The notes beneath the pieces were generated by a model. That model searched no databases, was not told the origin of the DNA, and saw nothing but the letters and a program-made list of their open reading frames with translations. The position numbers were made by a program, and so were the translations under genes. Positions 11,521 through 25,699 of a stretch of 64,000 nt of DNA are shown here, piece by piece. The stretch comes from Larix kaempferi (Eukaryota > Streptophyta > Pinopsida > Pinales > Pinaceae), in the NCBI GenBank assembly GCA_027924585.1, contig BSBM01002121.1:496001-560000 (forward strand), given 5' to 3'. Every line of letters starts with the position of its first letter. Position 1 is the stretch's first letter.

Positions 11521-13489
11521 CCCCCCGTTTTTTAAAATCACAACTTCTAGAAGGTTTACATGATTTCTTAAAAAACACGAGTTTTTAGAAAATGTGTTTT
11601 ATTTCATAAATGGAATCAACAAAGTATGCACATTCTATGTCATAACGACTTTCTATAGTTTGTGCATGCCTTTGGAAATAAGAAAAGCTTACTTCCCCCG
11701 TTTTTTAAAATCACGGCTTCTAGAAGGTTTACATGATTTCGTAAAAAACACGACTTTTTAGAAAATGTGTTTTATTTCATAAATGGAATCAACAAAGTAT
11801 GCACATTCTACGTCATAACGACTTTCTCTAGTTTGCGCATGCGTCCGGAAATAAGAAAAGGTTACTTCCCCCATTTTTTAAAATCACAGCTTCTAGAAGG
11901 TTTACATGATTTCTTAAAAAACACGAGTGTTTAGAAAATGTGTTTTATTTCATAAGTGGAATCTACAAAGTATGCACATTCTACGTTATAACGACTTTCT
12001 ATAGTTTGCGCATGCGTCCGGAAATAAGAAAAGATTACATCCCCCGTTTTTTAAAATCACATATTCTAGAAGGTTTACATGATTTTAAAAAAAAAAAGGT
12101 TTTAGAAAATGTGTTTTATTTCATAAATGGAATCTACAAAGTATGCACATTCTACATCATAACGACTTTCTATAGTTTGCGCATGCATCCGGAAATAAGA
12201 AAAGCTTACTTCCCCCGTTTTTTAAAATCACAGCTTCTAGAAGGTTTACATGATTTCGTAAAAAACATGAGTTTTTAGAAAATGTGTTTTATTTCATGAA
12301 TGGAATCAACAAAGTATGCACATTCTACGTCATAATGACTTTCTATAGTTTGCGCATGCGTTTGGAAATAAGAAAAGCTTACTTCCCCCGTTTTTTAAAA
12401 TCACAGCTTCTAGAAGGTTTACATGATTTCTTAAAAAACACGAGTTTTTAGAAAATGTGTTTTATTTCATAAATGAAATCAACAAAGTATGCACATTCTA
12501 CGTCATAACGACTTTCTATAGTTTGCCCATGCGTCCGGAAATAAGAAAAGCTTACTTCCCCCATTTTTTAAAATCACAGCTTCTAGAAGGTTTACATGAT
12601 TTCTTAAAAAACACGAGTTTTTAGAAAATGTGTTTTATTTCCTAAATGGAATCAACAAAGTATGCACATTCTACGTCATAACGACTTTCTATAGTTTGCA
12701 CATGCTTTTGGAAATAAGAAAAGCTTACTTCCCCCATTTTTTAAAATCACAGCTTCTAGAAGGTTTACATGATTTCGTATAAAACAAGAGTTTTTAGAAA
12801 ACGTGTTTTATTTCATAAATGGAATCAACGAAGTATGCACATTCTACGTCATAACGACTTTCTATAGTTTGCGCATGCGTCCGGAAATAAGAAAAGCTTA
12901 CTTCCCCCGTTTTTTAAAATCACAGCTTCTAGAAGGTTTACATGATTTCGTAAAAAACATGAGTTTTTAGAAAATGTGTTTTATTTCATAAATGGAATCA
13001 ACAAAGTATGCACATTCTACGTCATAACGACTTTCTAAAGTTTGCGCATGCGTCCGGAAATAAGAAAAGCTTACTTCCACCGTTTTTCAAAATCACAGCT
13101 TCTAGAAGGTTTACATGATTTCTTAAAAAACACGAGTTTTTAGAAAATGTGTTTTATTTCATAAATGGAATCAACAAAGTATGCACATTCTACGTCATAA
13201 CTACTTTCTATATGTTGCGCATGAGTTTGGAAATAAGAAAAGCTTACTTCCCCCGGTTTTTAAAATCACAGCTTCTAGAAGGTTTAAATGATTTGTTAAA
13301 AAAGACTAGTTTTTAGAAAATGTGTTTTATTTCATAAATGGAATCAAGAAAGTATGCACATTCTACGTCATAACGACTTTCTATAGTTTGCGCATGCGTC
13401 CGAAAATAAGAAAAGCTTACTTCCACCGTTTTTTAAAATCACTGCTTCTAGAAGGTTTAGATGATTTGTTAAAAAACACGAGTTTTTAG
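11521..13489. repeat. Composite satellite segment
   Basis: Satellite continues without a gene. To about 12.3 kb the monomers are a patchwork: a CTCCCCCCG monomer like the one near 4985, a CGACTTTTTAG monomer and TCTCTAGTTT like 3.85-3.95 kb, then a GTGTTTAG and AGATTACATCCCCC pair like 0.6-0.75 kb. From 12.3 to 13.49 kb the monomers are ordinary with scattered substitutions. I see no long collinear match for this part. Confidence 0.7.
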
Positions 13490-14620
13490 AAAATGTATTT
13501 TATTTCATAAATGGAATCAACAAAGTATGCACATTCTACGTCATAAAGACTTTCTATAGTTTGCGAATGCGTTTGGAAATAAGAAAAGCTTACTTCCCTC
13601 GTTTTTTAAAATCACAGCTTCTAGAAGGTTTACATGATTTCTTAAAAAACACGAGTTTTTAGAAAATGTGTTTTATTTGATAAATGGAATCAAGAAAACA
13701 TGCACATTCTACGTCATAACGACATTCTATAGTTTGTGCATGCGTCCGGAAATAAGAAAAGCTTACTTCCCCCATTTTTTAAAATCACAGCTTCTAGAAG
13801 GTTTACATGATTTCGTAAAAAACATGAGTTTTTAGAAAATGTGTTTTATTTCATAAATGGAATCAACAAAATATGCACATTCTACATCATAACGACTTTC
13901 TATAGTTTGCGCATGCGTTTGGAAATAAGAAAAGCTTACTTCCCCCATTTTTTAAAATCACAGCTTCTAGAAGGTTTACATGATTTGTTAAAAAACACGA
14001 GTTTTTAGAAAATGTGTTTTATTTCATAAATGGAATCAACAAAGTATGCACATTCTACGTCATAACGACTTTCTATAGTTTGCGCATGCGTCTGGAAATA
14101 AGAAAAGCTTACTTCCACCGTTTTTTAAAATAATAGATTCTAGAAGGTTTACATGATTTCGTAAAAAACACGAGTTTTTAGAAAATGTGTTTTATTTCAT
14201 AAAATGAATCTACAAAGTATGCACATTCTACGTCATAATGACTTTCTATAGTTTACGCATGCGTCCGGAAATAAGAAAAGCTTACTTCCCCCGTTTTTTA
14301 AAATCACAACTTCTAGAAGGTTTACATGATTTGGTAAAAAACATGAGTTTTTAGAAAATGTGTTTTATTTCATAAATGGAATCAACAAAGTATGCACATT
14401 CTACGTCATAACGACTTTCTATAGTTTGCGCATGCGTTTGGAAATAAGAAAAGCTTACTTCCCCCGTTTTTTAAAATCACAGCTTCTAGAAGGTTTACAT
14501 GATTTCTTAAAAAGCACGAGTCTTTAGAAAATGTGTTTTATTTCATAAACGGAATCAACAAAGTATGCACATTCTACATCATAACGACTTTCTATAGTTT
14601 GCGCATGCGTCCGGAAATAA
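13490..14620. repeat. Third partial copy of the left-end satellite block
   Basis: Markers from 940-2000 recur in order: TAAAGACTTTC then GCGAATGCG (13563), CTTCCCTCG, AATCAAGAAAACATGC near 13688, GACATTCTATAG, and CGAGTCTTTAG near 14517. The rest of the unit is missing or diverged. It carries more private substitutions than the 1 kb and 8 kb copies, so it is probably the older duplicate. Confidence 0.7.
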
Positions 14621-17600
14621 GAAAAGCTTACTTCCACCGTTTTTTAAAATAACAGCTTCTTGAAGGTTTACATGATTTCGTAAAAAACACGAGTTTTTAG
14701 AAAATGTGTTTTATTTCATAAATGGAATCTACAAAGTATGCACATTCTACGTCATAACGACTTTCTATAGTTTGCACATTCGTCCGGAAATAAGAAAAGC
14801 TTACTTCCACCGTTTTTTAAAATCACAGCTTCTAGAAGGTTTACATGATTTCGTAAAAAACACGAGTTTTTAGAAAAAGTGTTTTATTTCATAAATGGAA
14901 TCTACAAAGTATGCACATTCTACGTCATAACAACTTTTATAGTTTGCGCATGCGTTTGGAAATAAGAAAAGCTTACTTCCCCTGTTTTTTTAAATCACAG
15001 CTTCTAGAAGATTTACATGATTTGTTAAAAAACACGAGTTTTTAGAAAATGTGTTTTATTTCACAAATGGAATCAATAAAGTATGCACATTCTATGTCAT
15101 AACAACTTTCTATAATTTGTGCATGCGTCCGGAAATAAGAAAAGCTTACTTCCACCGTTTTTTAAAATCACAGGTTCTAGAAGGTTTACATGATTTCTTA
15201 AAAAACATGAATTTTTAGAAAATGTGTTTTATTTCATAAATGGAATCAACAAAGTATGCACATTCTACGTCATAATGAGTTTCTATAGTTTGTGCATGCG
15301 TTTGGAAATATGAAAAGCTTACTTCCCCTGTTTTTTAAATTCACAGCTTCTAGAAGGTTTACATGATTTCTTAAAAAACATGAGTTTTTAGAAAATGTGT
15401 TTTATTTCACAAATGGAATCAACAAAGTATGCACATTCTACGTCATAATGACTTTCTATAGTTTGCGCATGCGTCCGGAAATAAGAAAAGCTTACTTCCA
15501 CCGTTTTTTAAAATCACAACTTCAAGAAGGTTTACATGATTTCGTAAAAAACACGAGTTTTTAGAAAATGTGTTTTATTTCATAAATGGAATCTACAAAG
15601 TATGCACATTCTACGTAATAACGACTTTCTATAGTTTGCGCATGCGTCTGGAAATAAGAAAAGGTTACTTCCCCCGTTTTTTAAAATCACAGCTTCTAGA
15701 AGGTTTACACGATTTCGTAAAAAACATGAGTTTTTAGAAAATGTGTTTTATTTCATAAATGGAATCAACAAAGTATGCACATTCTACGTCATAACGACTT
15801 TCTATAGTTTGCGCATGCGTTTGGAAATAAGAAAAGCATACTTCCCCTGTTTTTTAAAATCACAGCTTCTAGAAGGTTTACATGATTTGTTAAAAAACAC
15901 GAGTTTTTAGAAAATGTGTTTTATTTCACAAATGGAATCAAGAAAGTATGCACATTCTACATCATAACGACTTTCTATAGTTTGCGCATGCGTCCGGAAA
16001 TAAGAAAAGCTTACTTCCACCGTTTTTTAAAATGACAGCTTCTAGAAGGTTTACATGATTTCGTAAAAACCACGAGTTTTTAGAAAATGTGTTTTATTTC
16101 ATAAATGGAATCTACAAAGTATGCACATTCTATGTCATAACGACTTTCTATAGTTTGCGCATTCGTCCGGAAATAAGAAAAGCTTACTTCCACCGTTTTT
16201 TAAAATCACAGCTTCTAGAAGGTTTACATGATTTCGTAAAAAACACGAGTTTTTAGAAAAAGTGTTTTATTTCATAAATGGAATCTACAAAGTATGCACA
16301 TTCTACGTCATATCGACTTTCTATAGTTTTCACATTCATCCGGAAATAAGAAAAGCTTACTTCCACCGTTTTTTAAAATCACAGCTTCTAGAAGGTTTAC
16401 ATGATTTCTTAAAAAACACGAGTTTTTAGAAAATGTGTTTTATTTCATAAATGGAATCAACAAAGTATGCACATTCTACGTCATAAGAACTTTCTATAGT
16501 TTGCGCATGCGTCCGGAAATAAGAAAATCTTACTTCCACCGTTTTTCAAAATCACAGCTTCTAGAAGGTTTACATGATTTCTTAAAAAACACGAGTTTTT
16601 AGAAAATGTCTTTTATTTAATAAATGGAATCAACAAAGTATGCACATTCTACGTCATAATGACTTTCTATATATTGCGCATGCGTTTGGAAATAAGAAAA
16701 GCTTACTTCCCCCGTTTTTTAAAATCACAGCTTCTAGAAGGTTTACATGATTTGTTAAAAAAGACAAGTTTTTAGAAAATGTGTTTTATTTCATAAATGG
16801 AATCAACAAAGTATGCACATTCTACGTCATAACGACTTTCTATAGTTTGCGAATGCGTCCGGAAATAAGAAAAGCTTACTTCCACCGTTTTTTAAAATAA
16901 TAGCTTCTAGAAGGTTTACATGATTTCGTAAAAAACACGAGTTTTTAGAAAATGTGTTTTATTTCATAAATGGAATCTACAAAGTATGCACATTCTATGT
17001 CATAACGACTTTCTATAGTTTGCGCATGCCTTTGGAAATAAGAAAAGCTTACTTCCCCCGTTTTTTAAAATCACAGCTTCTTGAAGGTTTACATGATTTC
17101 GTAAAAAAAACGAGTTTTTAGAAAATGTGTTTTATTTCATAAATGGAATCTACAAAGTATGCACATTCTATGTCATAACGACTTTCTATAGTTTGCGCAT
17201 GCATCCGGAAATAAGAAAAGCTTACATCCCCCTTTTTTTAAAATCACAGCTTCCAGAAGGTTTACATGATTTCTTAAAAAATACGAGTTTGTAGAAAATG
17301 TGTTTTATTTTATAAATGGAATTTACAAAGTATGCACATTCTACGTCATAACGACTTTCTATAGTTTGTGCATGCATCCGGAAATAAGAAAAGCTTACTA
17401 CCCCCGTTTTTTAAAATCACAGCTTCTAGAAGGTTTACATGATTTCTTAAAAAACACGAGTTTTTAGAAAATGTGTTTTATTTCATAAATGGAATCAACA
17501 AAGTATGCACATTATACGTCATAACGACTTTCTATAGTTTGCACATTCGTCCGGAAATAAGAAAAGCTTACTTCCACCGTTTTTTAAAATCACAGCTTCT

Positions 17601-20199
17601 AGAAGGTTTACATGATTTCTTAAAAAACACGAGTTTTTAGCAAATGTGTTTTATTTCATAAATGGAATCAACAAAGTATGCACATTCTATGTAATAACCA
17701 CTTTCTATAGTTTCCGCATTCGACTGGAAATAAGAAAAGCTTACTTCCACCATTTTTTAAAATCACAGCTTCTAGAAGGTTTACATGATTTGGTAAAAAA
17801 CACGAGCTTTTAGAAAATGTGTTTTATTTCATAAATGGAATCTACAAAGTATGCACATTCTACGTCATAACGACTTTCTATAGTTTGCGCATGCGTCCGG
17901 AAATAAGAAAAGCTTACTTCCCCCGTTTTTTAAAATCACAGCTTCTAGAAGGTTTACATGATTTCGTAAAAAACACGAGTTTTTAGAAAATGTGTTTTAT
18001 TTCATAAATGGAATCAACAAAGTATGCACATTCTACATCATAACGACTTTCTATAGTTTGCGCATGCGTCCGGAAATAAGAAAAGCTTACTTCCCCCGTT
18101 TTTTAAAATCATAGCTTCTAGAAGCTTTACATGATTTCGTAAAAAACACGAGTTTTTAGAAAAAGTGTTTTATTTCATAAATGGAATCAACAAAGTATGC
18201 ACATTCTACGTCATAACGACTTTCTATAGTTTGCGCATGCGTCCGGAAATAAGAAAATCTTACTTCCCTCGTTTTTTAAAATCACAGCTTCTAGAAGGTT
18301 TACATCATTTCGTAAAAAACATGAGTTTTTAGAAAATGTGTTTTATTTCATAAATTGAATCAACAAAGTATGGGCATTCTACGTCATAACAACTTTCTAT
18401 AGTTTGCGCATGCGTCCGGAAATAAGAAAAGCTTACTTCCCCCGTTTTTTAAAATCACGTCTTCTAGAAGGTTTACATGATTTCTTAAAAAACACGAGTT
18501 TTTAGAAAAGGTGTTTTATTTCATAAATGGAATCAACAAAGTATGCACATTCTACGTCATAACGACTTTCTATAGTTTGCGCATGCGTTTGGAAATAAGA
18601 AAAGCTTACTTCCCCCATTTTTTAAAAACACAGCTTCTACAAGGTTTACATGATTTCGTAAAAAACACGAGTTTTTAGAAAATGTGTTTTATTTCATAAA
18701 TGGAATCAACAAAGTATGCACATTCTACATCATAACGACTTTCTATAGTCTGCGCATGCGTCCGGAAATAAGAAAAGCTTACTTCCCCCGTTTTTTAAAA
18801 TCACAGCTTCTAGAAGCTTTACATGATTTCTTAAAAAACACGAGTTTTTAGAAAATGTGTTTTATTTCATAAATGGAATCAACAAAGTATGCACATTCTA
18901 CGTCATAACGACTTTCTATAGTTTGCGCATGCCTTTGGAAATAAGAAAAGATTACTTCCCTCGTTTTTTAAAATCACAGCTTCTAGAAGGTTTACATCAT
19001 TTCGTAAAAAACACGAGTTTTTAGAAAATGTGTTTTATTTCATAAATTGAATCAACAAAGTATGCGCATTCTACGTCATAACAACTTTCTATAGTTTGCG
19101 CATGCGTCCGTAAATAAGAAAAGCTTACTTCCCCCGTTTTTTAAAATCACGGCTTCTAGAAGGTTTACATGATTTCTTAAAAAACACGAGTTTTTAGAAA
19201 ATGTGTTTTATTTCATAAATGGAATCAACAAAGTATGCACATTCTACATCATAACGACTTTCTATAGTCTGCGCATGCGTCCGGAAATAAGAAAAGCTTA
19301 CTTCCCCCGTTTTTTAAAATCACAGCTTCTAGAAGGTTTACATGATTTTGTAAAAAACATGAGTTTTTAGAAAATGTGTTTTATTTCATAAATGGAATCA
19401 ACAAAGTATGCACATTCTACGTCATAACGACTTTATATAGTTTGTGCATGCATTTGGAAATAAAAAAAGCTTACTTCCCCCGTTTTTTAAAATCACAGCT
19501 TCTAGAAGGTTTACATGATTTCTTAAAAAACATGAGTTTTTAGAAAATGTGTTTTATTTCATAAATGGAATCAACAAAGTATGCACATTCTATGTCATAA
19601 CTACTTTCTATAGTTTGCACATACCTCCGGAAATAAAAAAAGCTTACTTCCCCCGTTTTTTAAAATCACAGCTTCTAGAAGGTTTACATGATTTGGTAAA
19701 AAACACGAGTTTTTAGAAAATGTGTTTTATTTCATAAATGGAATCTACAAAGTATGCACATTCTACGTCATAACGACTTTCTATAGTTTGCGCATGCGTT
19801 CGGAAATAAGAAAAGCTTACTTCCCCCGTTTTTTAAAATCACAGCTTCTAGAAGGTTTACATGATTTCTTAAAAAACACAAGTTTTTAGAAAATGTGTTT
19901 TATTTCATAAATGGAATCTACAAAGTATGCACATTCTAAGTCATAACGACTTTCTATAGTTTGCGCATTCGTCCGGAAATAAGAAAAGCTTACTTCCACA
20001 GTTTTTTAAAATCACAACTTCTAGAAGGTTTACATGATTTCGTAAAAAACACGAGTTTTTAGAAAATGTGTTCTATTTCATAAATGGAATCTACAAAGTA
20101 TGCACATTCTACGTCATAACGACGTTCTATAGTTTGCGCATGCGTCCGGAAATAAGAAAAGCTTACTTCCACCGTTTTTTAAAATCACAGCTTCTAGAA
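14621..20199. repeat. Heterogeneous satellite segment
   Basis: Tandem 173-bp monomers with higher divergence and no gene. Markers at 14.9-16.4 kb (GAAAAAGTG, TTTCACATTC at 16328, CTTCCCCTG, TTTCACAAATGG) recur at 59.0-60.5 kb. Short local duplications are visible: TAAATTGAATC recurs 692 bp apart (18351 and 19043, four monomers), and TAGTCTGCGC 519 bp apart (18746 and 19265, three monomers). Confidence 0.75.
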
Positions 20200-23100
20200 G
20201 GTTTACATGATTTCTTAAAAAACACGAGTTTTTAGAAAATGTGTTTTATTTCATAAATGGAATGAACAAAGTATGCAAATTCTACGTCATAACGACTTTC
20301 TCTAGTTTCCGCATGCGTCCGGAAAAAAGAAAAGCTTAACTCCACCATTTTTTAAAATCACAGCTTGTAAAAGGTTTACATGATTTCGTAAAAAACATGA
20401 GTTTTTAGAAAATGTGTTTGATTTCATCAATGGAATCAACAAAGTATGCACATTCTGCGTCATAACGCCTTTCTATAGTTTGCGCATTCGTCCGGAAATG
20501 AGAAAAGCTTACTTCCAGCGTTTTTTAAAATCACAGCTTCTAGAAGGTTTACATGATTTCGTAAAAAACACGAGTTTTTAGAAAATGTGTTTTATTTCAT
20601 AAATGGAATCTACAAAGTATGCACATTCTACGTCATAACGATTTTCTATAGTTTGCGCATGCGTCCGGAAATAAGAAAACCTTGCTTCCCCCGTTTTTTA
20701 AAATCACAGCTTCTAGAAGGTTTACATGATTTCTTAAAAAACACGAGTTTTTAGAAAATGTGTTTTATTTCATAAATGGAATCAACAAAGTATGCACATT
20801 CTACGTCATAACGACTTTCTATAGTTTGCGCATTCGTCCGGAAATAAGAAAAGCTTAACTCCACCATTTTTAAAAATCACAGCTTGTAGAAGGTTTACAT
20901 GATTTCGTAATAAACACGAGTTTTTAGAAAATGTGTTTTATTTCATAAATGGAATCTACAAAGTATGCAAATTCTACGTCATAACGACTTTCTATAGTTT
21001 GTGCATGCATCCGGAAATAAGAAAAGCTTACTTCCCCCTTTTTTCAAAATCACAGCTTCTAGAAGGTTTACATGATTTCTTAAAAAACACGAGTTTTTAG
21101 AAAATGTCTTTTATTTCATAAATGGAATCAACAAAGTATGCACATTCTACGTCATAACGACTTTCTATAGTTTGCGCATGCGTCCCGAAATAAGAAAAGC
21201 TTACTTCCACCGTTTTTTAAAATCACAGCTTCTAGAAGGTTTATATGATTTCTTAAAAAACACGAGCTTTTAGAAAATCTGTTTTATTTCATATATGGAA
21301 TCAACAAAGTATGCACATTCTACTTCATAACAACTTTCTATAGTTTGCATATTCGACCGGAAATAAGAAAAGCTTACTTCCACAGTTTTTTAAAATCACA
21401 GCTTCTAGAATGTTTACATGATTTCGTAAAAAACACGAGTTTTTAGAAAATGTGTTTTATTTCATAAATGGAATCTACAAAGTACGCACATTCTTCGTCA
21501 TAACAACTTTCTATAGTTTGCACATGCGTTTGGAAATAAGAAAAGATTACTTCCCCCGTTTTTTAAAATCATAGCTTCTAGAAGGTTTACATGATTTGTT
21601 GAAAAACACGAGTTTTTAGAAAATGTGTTTTATTTCATAAATGGAATCAACAAAGTATGCACATTCTACGTCATAACGAGTTTCTATAGTTTGCGAATGC
21701 GTCCGGAAATAAGAAAAGCTTACTTCCACAGTTTTTTAAAATCACAGCTTCTAGAAGGTTTACATGATTTCGTAAAAAACACGAGTTTTTTGAAAATGTG
21801 TTTTATTTCATAAATGGAATCTACAAAGTATGCACATTCTATGTCATAACGACTTTCTATAGTTTGCGCATGCGTTTGGAAATAAGAAAAGCTTACTTCC
21901 ACCGTTTTTTAAAATCACAGCTTCTAGAAGGTTTACATGATTTCGTAAAAAACACGACTTTTATAAAATGTGTTTTATTTCATAAATGGAATATACAAAG
22001 TATGCACATTCTACGTCATAACGACTTTCTATAGTTTGCGCATGCGGCCGGAAATAAGAAAAGCTTACTTCCCCCGTTTTTTAAAATCACAGCTTCTAGA
22101 AGGTTTACATGATTTCTTAAAAAACACAAGTTTTTAGAAAATGTGCTTAATTTCATAAATGGAATCAACAAAGTATGCACATTCTATGTCATAACGAATT
22201 TCTATAGTTTGCGCATGCGTTTGGAAATAAGAAAAGCTTACTTCCCGCGTTTTTTAAAGTCACGGCTTCTAGAAGGTTTACATGATTTCTTAAAAAACAC
22301 GAGTTATTAGAAAATGTGTTTTATTTCATAAATGGAATCAGCAAAGTTTGCACATTCTACGTCATAGCGACTTTCTATAGTTTGCGCATGCGTCCGGAAA
22401 TAAGAAAAGCTTACTTCCACCGTTTCTTAAAATCACAGCTTCAAGAAGGTTTACATGATTTCTTAAAAAATACTAGTTTTTAGAAAATGTGTTTTATTTC
22501 ATAAATGGAATCAACAAAGTATGCACATTCTATGTCATAAAAACTTTCTATAGTTTGTGCATTCGTCCGGAAATAATAAAAGCTTACTTCCAGCGTTTTT
22601 TAAAAACACAGCTTCTAGAAGGTTTACATGATTTCATAAAAAACACAAGTTTTTAGAAAATGTGTTTTATTTCATAAATGGAATCTACAAAGTATGCACA
22701 TTCTACGTCATAACAACTTTCTATAGTTTGCGCAAGCGTCCGGAAATAAGAAAAGCTTACTTCCCCCGTTTTTTAAAATCACAGCTTCTAGAAGGTTTAC
22801 ATGATTTCTTAAAAAACACGAGTTTTTAGAAAATGTGTTTTATTTCATAAATGGAATCAACAATGTATGCACATTCTACGTCATAACGACTTTCTATAGT
22901 TTGCGCATGCATCCGGAAATAAGAAAAGCTTACTTCCACCGTTTTTTAAAATCACAGCTTCTAGAAGGTTTACATGATTTCGTAAAAAACACGAGTTTTT
23001 AGAAAATGAGTTTTCTTTTATAAATGGAATCTACAAAGTATGCAAATTCTACGTCATAACGACTTTCTACAGTTTGTGCATGCATCCAGAAATAAGAAAA

Positions 23101-25699
23101 GCTTACTTCCCCCTTTTTTCAAAATCACAGCTTCTAGAAGGTTTACATGATTTCTTAAAAAACATGAGTTTTTAGAAAATGTGTTTTATTTCATAAATGG
23201 AATCAACAAAGTATGCACATTCTACGTCATAATGACTTTCTATAGTTTGCGCATGCGTCCGGAAATAAGAAAAGCTTACTTCCAACGTTTTTTAAAATCA
23301 CAGCTTCTAGAAGGTTTACATGATTTCTTAAAAAACACGAGTTTTTAGAAAATGTGTTTTATTTTGATAAATGGAATCAACAAAGTATGCACATTCTATG
23401 TCATAACGACTTTCTATAGTTTGCGTATTCGACCGGAAATAAGAAAAGCTTACTTCCATAGCTTGTAGAAGGTTTACATGATTTCGTAAAAAACATGAGT
23501 TTTTAAAAAATGTGTTTTATTTCATAAATGGAATCTACAAAGCATACAAATTCTACGTCATAACGACTTTCTATAGTTTAAGCATGCATCCGGAAATAAA
23601 AAAAGCTTACTTCCAACGTTTTTTAAAATCACAGCTTCTAGAAGGTTTACATGATTTCTTAAAAAACACGAGTTTTTAGAAAATGTGTTTTATTTTGATA
23701 AATGGAATCAACAAAGTATGCACATTCTATGTCATAACGACTTTCTATAGTTTGCGCATTCGTCCGTAAATAAGAAAAGCTTACTTCCACTGTTTTTTAA
23801 AATCACAGCTTCTAGAAGGTTTACATGATTTCTTAAAAAACACGAGTTTTTAGAAAATGTGTTTTATTTCATAAATGGAATCAACAAAGTATGCACATTC
23901 TACGTCATAACGACTTTCTATAGTTTGCACATTCGTCCGTAAATAAGAAAAGCTTACTTCCACCGTTTTTTAAAATCACAGCTTCTAGAAGGTTTAGATG
24001 ATTTCTTAAAAAACACGAGTTTTTAGAAAATGTGTTTTATTTCATAAATGGAATCAACAAAGTATGCACATTCTATGTAATAACCACTTTCTATAGTTTC
24101 CGCATTCGACCGGATATAAGAAAAGCTTACTTCCACCATTTTTTAAAATCACAGCTTCTAGAAGGTTTACATGATTTTGTAAAAAACACGAGTTTTTAGA
24201 AAATGTGTTTTATTTCATAAATGGAATCAACATAGTATGCACATTCTACATCATAAGGACTTTCTATAGTTTGCGCATGCGTCCGGAAATAAGAAAAGCT
24301 TACGTCCCCCGTTTTTTAAAATCACAGCTTCTAGAAGGTTTACATGATTTCTTAAAAAACACGAGTTTTTAGAAAATGTGTTTTATTTCATAAATGGAAT
24401 CAACAAAGCATGCACATTCTATGTCATAACGACTTTCTATAGTTTGCGCATGCCTTTGGAAATAAGAAAAGCTTACTTCCCCCGTTTTTTAAAATCACAG
24501 CTTCTAGAAGGTTTACATGATTTCGTAAAAAACACGAGTTTTTAGAAAATGTGTTTTATTTCATAAATGGAATCAACAAAGTATCCATATTCTACGTCAT
24601 AACGACTTTCTATAGTTTGCGCATGCGTCCGGAAATAAGAAAAGCTTACTTCCCCCATTTTTTAAAATCACAGCTTCTAGAAGGTTTACATGATTTCTTA
24701 AAAAACACGAGTTTTTAGAAAATGTGTTTTATTTCATAAATGGAATCAACAAAGTATGCACATTCTACGTCATAACGACTTTCTATAGTTTGCGCATGCC
24801 TTTGGAAATAAGAAAAGCTTACTTCCCCCATTTTTTAAAATCACAGCTTCTAGAAGGTTTACATCATTTCGTAAAAAACACGAGTTTTTAGAAAATGTGT
24901 TTTATTTCATAAATGGAATCAACAAAGTATGCACATTCAACGTCATAACGACTTTCTATAGTTTGCGCATGCGTCCGGAAATAAGAAAAGCTTACTTCCC
25001 CCGTTTTTTAAAATCACAGCTTCTAGAAGGTTTACATGATTTGTTAAAAAACACGAGTTTTTAGAAAATGTGTTTTATTTCATAAATGGAATCAACAAAG
25101 TATGCACATTCTACGTCATAACGACTTTCTATAGTTTGCGCATGCGTCCGGAAATAAGAAAAGCTTACTTCCACCGTTTTTTAAAATCACAGCTTCTAGA
25201 AGGTTTACATCATTTCGTAAAAAACACGAGTTTTTAGAAAATATGCTTTATTTCATAAATGGAATCTACAAAGTATGCACATTCTACGTCATAACGACTT
25301 TCTATAGTTTGCGCATGCGTCCGGAAATAAGAAAAGCTTACTTCCACCGTTTTTTAAAATCACAGCTTGTAGAAGGTTTACATGATTTCGTAAAAAACAT
25401 GAGTTTTTTAGAAAATGTGTTTTATTTCATAAATGGAATCAACAAAGTATGCACATTCTACGTCATAACGTCTTTCTATAGTTTGCGCATGCGTCCGGAA
25501 AAAAGAAAAGCTTACTTCCACCCTTTTTTAAAATCACAGCTTCTAGAAGGTTTACATGATTTCGTAAAAAACTCGAGTTTTTAGAAAATGTGTTTTATTT
25601 CATAAATGGAATCAACAATGTATGCACATTCTACGTCATAACGACTTTCTATAGTTTGCGCATGCGTTTGGAAATAAGAAAAGCTTACTTCCCCCGTTT
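20200..25699. repeat. Satellite segment, source-type block for 31-36 and 42-43 kb
   Basis: Monomers here have rare markers that recur downstream: AATGAACAAAG with ATGCAAATTC (20261 and 31146), GTTTGATTTCATCAATGG, AGTACGCACATTCTTCG (21481 and 34931), CCAGCG in an AATAATAAAAG monomer (22591, 33304 and 36042), GAAAATGAGTTTTC (23008 and 33721) and a 157-bp monomer with CATAGCTTGTAG (23417-23573). 24.2-25.6 kb is ordinary mixed satellite. No gene is visible. Confidence 0.75.
23417..23573. repeat. Truncated 157-bp monomer
   Basis: A 16-bp deletion removes the T-tract segment between two CAC triplets, here giving CTTCCATAGCTTG. The monomer has GCGTATTCGACC at its start and is followed by AAAGCATACAAATTC. 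It is the first of four related copies. Confidence 0.85.

Noticed and set aside
21720-21902. Minus-strand open frames of 60-73 codons (21720, 31531, 35170, 49575)
   Set aside because: Antisense reading of the same monomer; same reasons as the plus-strand frames.
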